A DNA stretch of 64,000 bases. It comes from Acanthococcus lagerstroemiae (taxonomy: Eukaryota > Arthropoda > Insecta > Hemiptera > Eriococcidae). The position numbers and the translations under genes were made by a program. The stretch is taken from NCBI GenBank assembly GCA_031841125.1, contig CM063109.1:11074321-11138320 (forward strand). Reading direction: 5' to 3'. How positions within the stretch are numbered: position 1 is the stretch's first letter; every line of letters starts with the position of its first letter. The notes below the pieces were generated by a model. That model searched no databases. It was given only the letters and a program-made list of their open reading frames with translations, and had not been told where the DNA came from. Shown here piece after piece: positions 11,287-21,964 of this stretch.

Positions 11287-11699
11287 TTGTATCTAAACCA
11301 GTTTTATGTATCATCGCCGAGATTTCGAAACTGATTTTAAAATTTCAATAAAGCTGATTTTAAGATTTCAACGAACATATCTTTTCTCACTCTCAAAATG
11401 TCCTTTGAAAAGCAGAAAAGTCCACAGGTTAGACCTTATAAAGTTAAATATAAAGCAACTGATGTAAAATTGGAGTTTTCTCTGTGTAAATGCCTAAAGA
11501 TGCTCGTATCCGCATGTACAGACTGAGATTCGAGCTCCATACAAAACATTGGTAAAGAGACAAAATCTTATTTTTTCCGAAACAATTTCTACGAGGCCGA
11601 AAAAGGACCCGAAAAACACCAATAAAATGGTAATTTTGGCCACTTTAATGGCCATTTGTAGGGGTGGGGAAAACTGAGGAAACACAGTGTGTGATAGTT

Positions 11700-12075
11700 A
11701 CGTCTATGATTTCCATTTACTCTTTACTGGCATTTTCAGGGTTGTACAGGATTCTTGAAGCTGTGTTTTGGATTTCTGAAAAATCCTCAAGAGATTTTAA
11801 AGACTCCTCACCACTACTTCGAAGTTCCGATTGAGACATTTCTGAGACCTGCCAAAGTATTCTTTACTCTCTTTTGCCTGTTTCAGACTCTTGTAGACAC
11901 ATTTCAGATTTCTCAAAGACATATAAACGGATTTTAGGACTCCTTAAGACTCTTTTCGGCTTTTCCAAATTTTTCAGTACTCTCTCAGACATCTGTAAGA
12001 TTCTAGGCCTCTTCCAGACATATTTAAACTATCCTTCAGGTTCGTTTTTGGGCTCGTACGACTCTTCATAACTTA
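11700..12075. repeat. Degenerate short-period repeats (GACTCTT/TTTCAGA type)
   Basis: Variants of TTTCAGACTCTT and TTTCTGA recur every few tens of bases, in the style of the larger tract at 52.4-54.2 kb. No coding function. Confidence 0.4.
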
Positions 12076-14660
12076 TTCATTTGGGTATTATACTAGATGA
12101 AACTTTTGAAAAGGGGTTTTTAGATTTATTCAGGATAATTTCAAACCCAAGTTATCTACGGAAACAGTGACCATTTCTGTAACTAAAATGTTTGTGAGGA
12201 GTATTGCTATTACTATAAGAATTTTTAAATGGTTCAACAGAGAAGAAAACCTCGATTTAATGCAACTTTGAACAGTTTCTTATAGATTCACTGAAATGCA
12301 AAGATTCGAAAAAGTGCAAAAAATGTCCTAAACAGCGTAGTTTCATTTCATTTCTTACGATTTCTGAAATAAATTCTCAATAGGTATAGCTAAAACGAAA
12401 CACGGCAACATGCCTTATGATAATGACCCAGCCTGGTGTCAGAATTTTTCCATGAAGAATAGAATTCAAAATGTGGATCCATATAAGCGATACAAAAAGA
12501 CTAATTTGCAAGCTAAGCGAATAACATTTTTTCAACTTTTTGAAAAAGCTAAAGTTTGGACGGTCATGGGAAGGAATTATCCCCTCTTCCTATCTTCCCC
12601 GCTCACTTAAAATCGGCTATAGGGAAGATATCTAGGCTCGTCAATCTCAATTTTTCCCCGAGGAAAAATTTTTTGTTAGCTTGAGTACGTATTATTTAAA
12701 TTTTTATTGTATTGTCGTGACAAATTTTTCACTGGCTGAAAAATATCCCCAGTGGCATCCAAAACTTTTTTATTCAGTTGATGTCCCCACGAGAACAAGA
12801 TCCTCTGATAATACTAAGTATTTTTCGGTGATGATAGAAAATTTGCTCAAGGCCGTATACCCGTAGAGGTTCGACCCCTTCCGCAGTTAACAAAAATACG
12901 CCTTTCCTGCTTAAATTTGCTGAAAATTGAAAACATTTTCTCTCTACACTCGCGTGGAATATTTTATGACCCTTTTTCAATTTAAAATGCTCAAACCTCG
13001 TGGACCTAAATGTGTGGCACTTAGACTGAGAATTCCATTTTCCAGATAAAAATTTTCGTTTGTAATAGGTTATATTGTTGGTATTAATAATATTTACTCA
13101 AATTTGAATGAAATTGCCATCTGTTTAGAGGTAACTACGTCTTATTACAACCTGATTATCGTTTTTCGATAGAAGGCTCTCTACAACCTGTCAGATTCTA
13201 ATTCACGGATATTTTCCCGAAAACATAGACAAGTTTTTCCCATCGTCATGCCTCATTAACCACGACAAGGAAAGTTCTGCACGACGTTGGAATTTGCAAT
13301 GTTACTTTTTTGTGCTAAAAACCTTCAGTCGTGGATGAAAATTTCCTCGTCGTGGTTGAAACGATGCCTCTTTCCTGGTGCCATTACGGTGACCTCGCTG
13401 TTAACAAAGATAGTTGCGATAATACGAGTAATTGGCAAACATTTTGAAGAAGGTGACAGAAAAAGAACTAGATGTGAAATTGACACACTTTTTGAGAATG
13501 ACCTAGATGAATCTGAGGAAGGCTTGCCCAAGTCGGAAAAAGTCCGCGTATAGCCTGCAATGGTCTTGAGCTGTTCCAAAAGTGCTTCAACAGGCCCGGT
13601 ACCAGAATGCTTCTATGGGGATGAATTTCATAGTGCTGACTCTTGAAAGGGATGAAAACACTCATTTGCATGCAAAGGGAATAACGTTCTTTCATTTTTT
13701 CGAAAAAAATTCATACAGAAATTATATTTTGGACGATCAGGAGAGATGAGTGTCCCAAAAGTCCTTCCCCTCTCAAACCGGCTATGAGTTTTTAAAAATA
13801 GATTTCAAATATGTCTGTACAGGTTTTGAAGAGTCGATCTAAAGCATTCCTAAAAGAGTATTAAAGAAGTCTTGAAAAGTTTTAAGTCATTATGGAATAG
13901 CCTGCCGACTGACAAAGAAAGATTAATAAAGTCTCTAAGTCTCTTGTGACTAAAATATGCAAAAAAAAAACTAAATTAGACATTAAATAAATACGTGAAA
14001 ATAAATCTGCTATAACAATTTCTGATCAGCTGATTTTTTTTCGGCAACAGCCACTGTTTCCCATTTGGTACCCTCGGTTACCGTCAGATTATCCTCGTTC
14101 CCCTTTAGTTACCCACGTAACTGGTGGGATTTGACGCATCGGGTAATTGGATGAAATTTCGGCGTCGCTTTTGTACTAACTGAAATTTCAGCTTCAGCTT
14201 GTAACCGGTTTCAAAAGCGACCAAGTGAGGTCAATCGCGTCTGTCGAAAGCTTTAAAAAGAGGTTCGAAAAACAACATGATCATTCAAGGAAGCATTCAG
14301 TAACCAAAAGTCTTCGATTCTAACGAATCAAAAAGAAATGACTGAAGTTAATGCTTTCATTGTTCAAATATATCGATACAAACCTCATCTCCGAAGAAGA
14401 ACATGCTAGAACTCTCACTAGAAGAACTGGACAGTATTCTCAACCGATGAAATATTTCGGTTCTTAAACCCCCGAAAATCTCTAAAAAAAAAAAAGTCAT
14501 TAAGATGCTGTATCTTACGTGTACATCGACATTCATTTACAGTTTTCTGGTTTGTTTCCAAGCTCTCCGATCAGTGTGTGTATGTTAGGTCTTCAGATTT
14601 TTACATGAATATGGAGCATTTTAGTTTGGAAATGCAGAATGCAAATTTTGTAAATATACC
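12076..14660. other. Non-coding, nothing recognised
   Basis: Only short frames; none has splice sites or motifs that argue for a gene. Isolated inverted phrases around 14060-14230 (GGTTACC/GGTAACC-like) were not resolvable into an element. Confidence 0.4.
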
Positions 14661-14733
14661 TGGAGGCGCCGGGTATCGATCCCGGTACCTCTCGCATGCT
14701 AAGCGAGCGCTCTACCATCTGAGCTACGCCCCC
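14661..14733 (-). tRNA. tRNA-Ala (anticodon AGC)
   Basis: The reverse complement folds as a 73-nt cloverleaf. The acceptor stem pairs GGGGGCG with CGCCTCC (one G-U), with discriminator A. The D arm is TAGCTCAGATGGTAGAGCG and the anticodon arm CTCGCTTAGCATGCGAG has AGC in the loop. The T arm contains the B box GGGATCGATACCC. There is no intron and no encoded CCA, as expected for a nuclear eukaryotic gene. The usual RNA polymerase III T run is weak: no TTTT occurs immediately downstream. A functional gene is likely because every stem is intact. Confidence 0.95.
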
Positions 14734-15151
14734 CGATAGTTAGTCATTCTTCCAAAGGCATTTTCAACTGTGCCAACTAAATTTAAATCATTTATATTTA
14801 CAAGTAAGTTGTCGCTACATTTGCATAATATCACACGTCGAAACTAGACCACCAAGATCACGTTCTAACACGATTTAGAGCAGGCCACGCTCTACACGTA
14901 TCTCTCCCAGTGTTCGTTATTTGATGCCAAGTTTGAGCTTATGAGTGAAGCCAGGAAAAGACAAGAAGACAATCTGAAATTTTGTCAATTTCTAACCTGA
15001 AGCTGAAACTTGAAATTAGTTGGTTTTTATCTTGAAAATAAAAAACATAGTAGAAAAATGAGACGGAAGATCCATTAATATTCTGGCTTTTACTGCTCGT
15101 TGCTGATGTAAAATGGTCATCTCATACCAGCTTTATAAACTTGACTGCGTA

Positions 15152-15288
15152 CAGTGGTGTAGCCACGGGGAAGATTCTGAATCCCCCTTGCAATTTCGTC
15201 AAATGGCGGGTTTTCTAATTTTAGCACCCCTCTAACCCCAACCCCTTAATACCAGATCCCTTCGAACACCAGGCTGGTTATGCCACTG
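15152..15288. mobile_element. Short hAT-like MITE, 137 bp
   Basis: Ends are CAGTGGTGTAGCCA and GGTTATGCCACTG. Flanks ACTGCGTA (15144-15151) and ACTACGTA (15289-15296) are an 8-bp duplication with one mismatch. Same family as 29890-30022. Confidence 0.8.
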
Positions 15289-15474
15289 ACTACGTAACAC
15301 CTCATTAAGCTAGTATGGCTAACATTGAGATGATTGTACAAACCTCCTAACAAAACAAATTAATTCTTCCAATTATAAAGAGGAGTGAAATTCTGTGCTA
15401 TTATCGTGGCATATACTTACTTATAGACTATCAGCCTCGGGGGCAGATAATGATTTTTCGGGAAGGGGAGAGGC

Positions 15475-15661
15475 CAGGACGCAACCCAAGAGGGAGCTAA
15501 AAGGCTACAGCCCCCTCTAAGAATTCAAAACTTTTTCAAAATAAATTTATGAAAATGAAGGTACAAAATCAGGTAGGTACCAAAGTCGAGTTTTCACCTT
15601 TGCCCAAGTTTTTATTCTAAATTCTAGCCTGCACTAAAAAAATGTTCTGGTAGCATCCCTG
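15475..15661. mobile_element. hAT-like MITE (CAGGACGCAACC family), copy 1
   Basis: Begins CAGGACGCAACCCAAGAGGG and ends GGTAGCATCCCTG. The same sequence in the same orientation recurs at 17955-18150 (GGCTACAGCCCCCTC, TCGAGTTTTCACC, AATTCTAGCCT blocks shared). The two copies bracket the double-palindrome region. Confidence 0.65.
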
Positions 15662-15789
15662 CCCTCCTTTCACAAATGAAATAATTGGATGGTATTGTAA
15701 AAACCATTCAAAATGTTGCGTTTCGTAGTCGTTGGTCATGATATCTACCTGCCCCCAGCCCCTTGAGGTTTTTCTTGGAGAGATTCAAA

Positions 15790-16695
15790 AAGATAAATTG
15801 TGCAAATCATTTTCATCTGCAGCACATCCCCAAGAGAAGCAACAAGAGGCTAGGGACATCTTGATATTATACCTGCCAGCAGCGAGTATCTATTATTACC
15901 TGTTAGTACAAATATGTCCTCTACACAAATTATTTTCATCTGGAGTAGTACACCCCCCCCCCTACCAAAGAGAAACACCCAGGGGCCGAGGGCAGGTTGA
16001 TTTCGAAATGTAGGAAATGGAAAATTAGCACTTCTTTGGCAACGATTTCTACCAAATTTTCTCCGTTTTTCTCTATCCCTCACCATTCTCGAGATATTTG
16101 CAATTTTCCAGAAGATTTTGGATTTTTTTCTTCAAGGTTACTAAAGGTTACAAAAAATGGAACGAGAACCAATTTCGAATTTGTATGTCATTTAAGTTAC
16201 ACAACTTATCACTTGCAGGCACAATTTTTTTTGTTGAAAAGAATGAGTTGTGCCCTACCAGTAGCAAGTTATGCAACTTATTCAAAATTGGTTCTTTCGA
16301 TTTTTTTGTAACCTTTAGTAACCTTGAAGAATAAAATCAAACATTTTCCGGAAAATTGTAAATATCTCAAGAACGGTGAGAGATAGAGGAAAACTGAGAA
16401 AATTTGAGGAAACGGAGAAAATTTGGTACGAAACCTTCGCTAAAGAAGTGCTAATTTTTCATTTCTTACATTTTGAGATCAACTTGCCCCCGCCCCTGGG
16501 GTTTCCCTGGGGGGGGGGGTGCTTTACATGAAAATTATCTATATAGAAGACATATTTCTACCAATTGGTAATTGGTACCCGCTGCTGGCAGGTATGATGT
16601 CAACATACTCCCTAGCCCCTTGAGGCTTCTCTTAGGGAGGTGCTGCAGAAGAACATGATTTGTATAGAGTAGGTACACATTTGTACCAATTAGTA
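15790..16695. repeat. Giant palindrome 1 (arms about 435 bp)
   Basis: The left arm (about 15790-16224) and right arm (16248-16695) are reverse complements around a 23-nt loop. Paired landmarks are TGCAGCACATCCCCAAGAG with CTTAGGGAGGTGCTGCAG, ATACCTGCCAGCAGC with GCTGCTGGCAGGTAT, ATTAGCACTTCTTTGGC with AAGAAGTGCTAAT, and TTCAAGGTTACTAAAGGTTAC with its complement near 16306-16333. Arms carry CCCCCCCC/GGGGGGGG runs. Overall identity looks about 80-90% by eye. No gene; most likely a foldback transposon. Confidence 0.85.
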
Positions 16696-16964
16696 ATTTG
16701 TACCTTCTGCTGGTAGCTATGATACATAGGCTAAGTAACTGTGACTAAAATTCGTACAGCCCACCAACGCTACCCATCGGCGTTTCAACGCAGTAGGGGA
16801 ATAATTTGGTTCATTAACTATCGATTGAGACCACGCCGAGCTCATTTGATTGGAAACTCGCTGTTCCAGACCAATTTGAAAGAAACCATATGCCTTGACC
16901 CCTACAGGGTTTTTAAATATTTTTTTAGAGAAGGAAAAAAAGCATACGATTATAAATTTTTTTA

Positions 16965-17124
16965 TTAATCATCATCTTTATTAAGTACACGAATACCTTT
17001 TTCAAAATAAGCGCCATTCATGGCTATACAGGCGTCCATTCGTTCTTGCCATTTATCAAACGTTTTCGCGCATTCCGCCGCCGGTAAGGAGGAGAAAAAC
17101 ATCTGCGCCACAGTGATGACTTCT
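16965..17124 (-). pseudogene. Transposase C-terminus (mariner/Tc1-like), left arm
   Basis: Reads on the minus strand through FFSSLPAAECAKTFDKWQER, then MDACIAMNGAYFEKG, and ends in Lys-Asp-Asp-Asp with a stop. The W-x-R-x-x-x-CI-x-x-x-G-x-YFE pattern is characteristic of the C-terminus of IS630/Tc1/mariner transposases (family knowledge, assignment tentative). The N-terminal catalytic part is missing: the frame ends where the arm meets the central spacer. Confidence 0.55.
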
Positions 17125-17240
17125 AAAAAATCACAATTCACCCCCACCCCCGTATAGTCTTGACCTCGCTCCCTGCAGCTTTTGGTTATTTCCTCAACTG
17201 AAGGCAGCCTTACGCGGTTGTCAATTCAACACGAATCGAG

Positions 17241-17400
17241 AAGTCGCATCACTGCGGCGCAGATGTTTTTCTCCTCATTACTGGCGGCGAAATACGCGAA
17301 AACATTCGATAAATGGCAAGTGCGAATGGACGCTTGTATAGCGAGAAATGGCGCTTATTTTGAAAAAAGATTTTCGGATACTTAATGAAGATGATGATTA
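17241..17400 (+). pseudogene. Transposase C-terminus (mariner/Tc1-like), right arm
   Basis: Mirror copy of the left-arm fragment: AQMFFSSLLAAKYAKTFDKW followed by MDACIARNGAYFEK. A small frameshift just after GAYFEK gives an early stop, whereas the left arm stays open to the acidic end. Both fragments lack the catalytic core, so neither can encode an active enzyme. Confidence 0.55.
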
Positions 17401-17954
17401 ATAAAAAAGTTTGTAATCATATGCTTTTTATCCTTCTTTTAAAAAATCTTTAAAAAACCTGTAGGGGTCAACGCATATGGTTTTTCTTTCAAATTGGTCT
17501 GGAACAGCGAGTTTTCAATAAAATGAGCTCGGCGTGGTCTCAATCGATAGCTAATGAACCAAATTATTCCCCTACTGCGTTGAAATGCCGATAGGTAGCG
17601 TAGGTGGGCCGTACAAATTTTAGTCTCAGTTACTTAGCGAATAACCTATGTATCAATATGCCCCAGCCCCTTAGAACTTTTCTTGTGGGTAGCTGCGAAT
17701 GGAAACGATTTGCATAGAGGAAGTAGTTATGCAAGGTGATCATTTTTTAAAGCTTTGTACCTGTCTTTGTTTCTTTCTAATGGCGGATGCAAACAGCAGT
17801 GAAGAATGTGATAGTTCATTTCGTTTTCCTATAAGCGGGATCCTAAATGGGTCTTGGGGGGAGGGGCAGTCAGCAAATGTTCGTCTGCTGCCCAATTAAA
17901 TCCGTCACAGTTTAAGAGTTTAAGTTCTAGTCTCAAGGATAGCTGCCCCTCCTT

Positions 17955-18150
17955 CAAGCGCGAAACCAAGGAGGGGGCTAAAGGGCTATAGCCCCCTCCA
18001 AAACTTCAACACTTTCCTCAAAATCAATTCATGAAAATAGGAAGGTACAAAGACAGGTATAGGTACCAAATCGAGTTTTCACCCCTGCTCAAGTTGTTTT
18101 TTTTCTCTTAATTCTAGCCTTCACCAAAAAAAGGTCTGGTTGCGCCCCTG
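17955..18150. mobile_element. hAT-like MITE (CAGGACGCAACC family), copy 2
   Basis: Direct counterpart of 15475-15661. It ends GGTTGCGCCCCTG, whose reverse complement starts CAGGGGCGCAACC, a good hAT-type end. The left end is degraded (CAAGCGCGAAACC). Confidence 0.65.
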
Positions 18151-18354
18151 GAGAGAGGGCCCTAGGACCCCAGGATGATTGTATTTCCAGAACGGAACAA
18201 ATTTGAATGAACACTGAATTCTTGGAGGAGATTTCATTTTTAACTGAATCCATGAGATCGAGTGACGACCTATTATATTAACATGCTGAGGGCTAGGTCT
18301 TCACGAAATAGGTTAACTGAGGTTATTTCCGAAGGTGGGTCTAATTGCTATAAG

Positions 18355-18840
18355 ACATTACAATCTCAAGGCGTATAACCACCAGATCAGAAAGAATGGT
18401 ACTGTGCGTGTGCCCGTCGTGGATAGCTTACTCAACGTCGTGAAACACGTGGCTAGTAAGCGAACTGCGGGCTGCACACTTTTCGGCACGAGATGGAAAA
18501 CTCTAAAGGTGCGTCCACATTAGGATGATCAGCCCAAGATGAATGTAGTGTGGACGTGCGGATGATCAGCCAAAATGAAAGCTGAAGGACTGATCAGCCT
18601 GGATGATCATCCTTTATCCCCGATCGACTTATTGGCGGTCTGATCAAAAGATGCTGATCATCCCCAGACTGATCATCCAGGATGAATAGGCTAATCATCC
18701 TAATGTGGACGCACCTTAACGCAACAAAAACCGTGGGGGAAGCAACGTCAACCTACTTCGACAAATCTGTCCAGAAACCACGACCGCCAAAATCCGTCAT
18801 CGGATAGCGCGCCTGAAGATGGCCACTTTTAATGACCTCA
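18355..18840 (+). mobile_element. SINE-body copy, split by a MITE
   Basis: Matches 41235-41490 (ACCACCAGATCAGAAA, GGTACTGTGCG, AAGCGAACTGC, ATGGAAAACTCTAA) but lacks the tRNA-like head. Between 18507 and 18716 a MITE interrupts it, and the match resumes at ACGCAACAAAAACC and ends near GCGCCTGAAGATG (18809-18821). Confidence 0.7.
18507..18716. mobile_element. MITE with TAA target duplication, 210 bp
   Basis: Ends are AGGTGCGTCCACATTAGGAT and ATCCTAATGTGGACGCACCT, perfect 20-bp inverted repeats. It is flanked by TAA on both sides (18504-18506, 18717-18719). The uninterrupted paralogue at 41360-41375 reads CTCTAACGC, exactly the sequence predicted before insertion. A 3-bp TAA/TTA duplication is typical of PIF/Harbinger elements. 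The interior repeats TGATCATCC/GGATGATCA motifs several times. Confidence 0.92.
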
Positions 18841-19586
18841 AACATCAGTACTCGGGAGCTATATCTCAAATGTGGACCTTCGTTTCCGGAAACTATGGAA
18901 ATGTAAAAACGGAATTAAAAACGCAGGATACTTTCAAGCACATCTCTACCAACTTAACAATACACAAGCATTCACTATGAAAGTAAAACAGTCTTTCCAC
19001 TGTATTCGGGTTAATAAGAGCGCCCTTTGGCACCCAGTCAGATTTCAGTGTTTTCCAAGGGTCCCTCACGTTTTATCTCATATCACACCACTCAGACATG
19101 ATAGAAACCATTTCACGGCTTCATACCATGGTGCAAGCGTGTAGAAAAGAAGGGCCACGCGGCACCGCTACGCTAGCTACATTCCGACTCGGTTTTTTGG
19201 AGAAGTCCATAATCGAGTCACTGAGATCCGTTTTCGGTACTTAACCTTACTGGGTTGCGGACTAATTACTGGTTGTTTCTACCCACCTCTGCCTACTGGT
19301 TTTTCAAGATCACAGCAGTAATAACTCATCAATAAAGTCCACTATGCTAATGCTGGTCGGTTTCCTGATCGCTAGAGCCACGATTGGCGCAATATCAAGC
19401 CAGCGGCCAGTATTAGCGTAGCCCAGGAATTCCTGTTTGAGAACCGTTAAGGAATTACGGTTATTAATGTCATTTTGACATCGCAACGACAAGCAGAGCA
19501 CCATCATTAATGTTGCTGAAATACGCGCGCGAATGTGCCGCGTGTTCGAGGTGCACGTACTGACACCTACGTATGTTTAATTACAG

Positions 19587-19729
19587 GTGTACACGGTGTT
19601 GAAAACGAATCGGAAGAGAAAGACGCCGACAAACCGGTTCATCGGTTAAACCGCAACGACAACAATGCCGCGTACCATTATTTACATAAACGACAAATAA
19701 GTCCGCAGCTGCAATCGTTCGATCCGCAG
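19587..19729 (+). CDS. Exon of unrecognised Gln/Pro-rich protein (internal exon)
   Basis: Acceptor TTTAATTACAG precedes 19587 and donor CAG|GTAACT follows 19729. The exon enters with two bases of a split codon, so the preceding exon must end with one codon base, and leaves on a codon boundary. It encodes a hydrophilic stretch including VHGVENESEEKDADKPVHRL and YLHKRQISPQ, with a Lys-Arg pair as a possible processing site. The upstream exon, presumably with start and signal peptide, was not identified. Confidence 0.65.
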
Positions 19730-19995
19730 GTAACTGAATAATATTCTCTGCACGAGAAAGGCGTTATGCAATCGTAATTTTACTTTTTCTCATATAATTC
19801 GCCCAACCAGCAACCAATTAGCACACATTTTATGCGCCGAAAGACAGCGACGGCGATACGACGCCGACGCTGATCCGCGGATAGCATCGCATGGCCACTC
19901 TGCTGGCCGATTAGTTACACTTTTCGAAAACGCCGCGATAATTATTTCGTAATTAATCGATTGAACTTGCATTTTCGTTGATTTGCGACCCGCAG

Positions 19996-20102
19996 TTTTT
20001 TCAACAGCCGTCTCTCGACGACGCTGTGTCGAATGATAACGGTCCTAGCCAGTTTCGAGGACCACTAACGCAGGATGAAGAAGAGAGATTCTTCGCATCC
20101 GG
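19996..20102 (+). CDS. Exon of unrecognised Gln/Pro-rich protein (internal exon)
   Basis: Acceptor CGACCCGCAG and donor CCGG|GTGAGT delimit 107 nt. Entry is on a codon boundary, matching the previous exon, and exit leaves two codon bases, matching the next. It encodes FFQQPSLDDAVSNDNG and an acidic DEEERFF stretch. Three consecutive phase-compatible exons make this a convincing gene model. Confidence 0.7.
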
Positions 20103-20211
20103 GTGAGTGCGATTCAGATACTCGCTCTAATTAGCGACCGCCGCGTCCGACCCTGCCCTCCCCAACACCGTCGTTCATTTTCATCGCTCTAACCGAACGC
20201 TCGTTTTCCAG

Positions 20212-21964
20212 CGAAGAGCCGACCACGCTCAATCCCCTAGCCTTCCTCAATCCGCCGCAAACGACCTCGAATCCGGTCGAACAACAACTAGTCAACGAGC
20301 AACGCCAGTTCCAGCAGGAAATCGCCGACCGAGGCCTCCGAGAGCAGGAACAGCGCAGCCTCGGCCTGCCCCAACCACCTGCCCCGCCTCCGAATCCGAA
20401 CAATCAGTTCCCCTTCCAGTCGAACTCGTTTTCAAACGCCGATCCTTCGGACCCGAACGGTCAGTTCGACATCCAGTCTAACCCACTCCTGAACCAACCT
20501 TCTCAATCTAACTCGTTCCTGAGCCAACCATCTTCGGATGCGGAAAGTCAGATCGTGTTTCAAAACTCATTCGCCGATCAGGGAGATGCTGCACCGGAGA
20601 CAGCGCAGCAATTCGACCGGCAGTTCCCTTCGTCTTACCAGCAGTTCCCTTCGTCTTTCTCGCGGTCCGCCGTTCAATCGTTTTCAAGTATACGATCTTT
20701 CCGCCGTAAGCGAGCCATTGCCCGACAGCAGTCGTCCCTCAACGATCTCAATTTCTACCCATCGACAGTCCGGCCACAAGCATTCGTTGATAACTTTCTA
20801 AACGAGCAGTCGAACCCACGTAGTGACCTTGCCCAAATCGGCAGCTGGTTGATCGGCAATCTGGCGAAGCAGCTGGAGAAGAATCTCGCCCACTTAACCG
20901 AGTCGACCGCCAAGCCTAAATTGCAGTACTCCACTCCTAGTATAATTTCCACCGAACCTCCTTCCAATCTGATATCGGTTGGCTACCAACCAGATGTGAA
21001 AGTGGAAACCCGTCAAGTACCCTGGAGCACGATCCAACCCACATCTGACTCGACCGTCAGTTCAATCCCATGGAGCCAACCAACTCTCGTTCCGTACACC
21101 GAAACCGCTAAGCCGGATTGGAATCTAGTGACGTCCACCCTGCCGCCGAACACTCGTCTGTGGACAGCCGCTCCCCAATCAAGCACCGCAACCGACTACC
21201 ACAAAATCAAGAACGTTCAGATTTTACCCACCTCCGCTCCCGGAGAAAACACAGCCATCAATCCCTACGAAAATTCTGTTTTCCAAGCTTACCAGCAGAT
21301 CTACAATGTGGACCACCAGTCAACCGGACCGGTCGAGTCGACTACCGCATTCCTGCCGCCTGTCCACAACCCATCGACCAGTGAGGCCAGCATTACGTCA
21401 CTGTTCAAATCGAAGCTGAACGCGTACAAGCAGGCGGAAGTCCAGCAGCCGCGTCTACTCCAGCACGGGTACACTACGGACTTCCAGCAGCCGAATCGGT
21501 TCTTCGACTTACTCCAGCAGCCGAACGCCACCATTCTACCACTCGTCGATAGCAACAGCTCGATGCAGCCGGCCGATGGTACCGCGAATCCGGGATCCGC
21601 CATTTTCATTAAAATGCCCGACGATGAGCCGACCAGCACGGTTGGCTACCTGTTCGACAAAACCATCAGTGCCAAATCGCTGCAGAAGAAGGAAAACTAT
21701 GTGCCGAAGAAGAAAGACCGATCGGCTCAGATAATTAAGTCCTCTTTGGTATACCGAACACCTCCTGGGAAGCGAGCCACTGTGAGCCGGTCCGAGTTGG
21801 TGAAGAACAACCAAAACGAGGCCACCTTGTTGTCCAACTTCATCGAACCAGGTAGAGCGATACCTTGGCTTTTGGGCCAAACCAGGCCGACCACGACTAC
21901 TCGGCCGCTGGTGACGGCGCTTTGGAATCTAATACAGAAGAGATCGCCATTCAGCTTACAATGA
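20212..21964 (+). CDS. Large terminal exon of unrecognised, probably secreted Gln/Pro/Ser/Thr-rich protein
   Basis: The acceptor is TCGTTTTCCAG; the exon supplies one base of a split codon and then 583 sense codons before TGA (21962-21964). With the two exons upstream the visible part is 666 residues. The composition is low-complexity: Gln, Pro, Ser, Thr and Asn dominate, Cys is absent, and repeated phrases occur (QFPSSYQQFPSSF, SNSF, QQP). An RRKR furin-like site lies about 20703-20714, and NLIQKRSPFSLQ ends the protein. Codon use is GC-rich, unlike the surrounding AT-rich DNA, which supports selection for coding. No conserved domain recognised. Composition and dibasic sites suggest an extracellular matrix, cuticle or salivary protein (inference only). 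Short intron sizes contrast with the repeat-filled upstream region. Confidence 0.8.

Larger units (their letters stand above)
16736..17632. repeat. Giant palindrome 2 (arms about 390 bp) carrying transposase ends
   Basis: Arms 16736-17124 and 17241-17632 are reverse complements separated by about 115 bp of unpaired sequence. Paired landmarks are AACGCAGTAGGGGAATAATT with its complement near 17562-17580, GACCACGCCGAGCTCATTTG with its complement, and ACATCTGCGCCACAGTGATG with CATCACTGCGGCGCAGATGT. Each arm encodes the same transposase C-terminus, reading outward from the centre. The outer edges continue into related flanking sequence (TTACTTAGC...CTATGTATCA). Confidence 0.85.

Noticed and set aside
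13287..13579. Overlapping plus and minus frames with acidic/basic peptides
   Set aside because: No splice signals fit, both strands are open to similar extent, and base composition equals the background.
21301..21880. Two minus-strand frames of 112 and 114 codons
   Set aside because: They are antisense shadows of the GC-rich Gln/Pro-rich exon.
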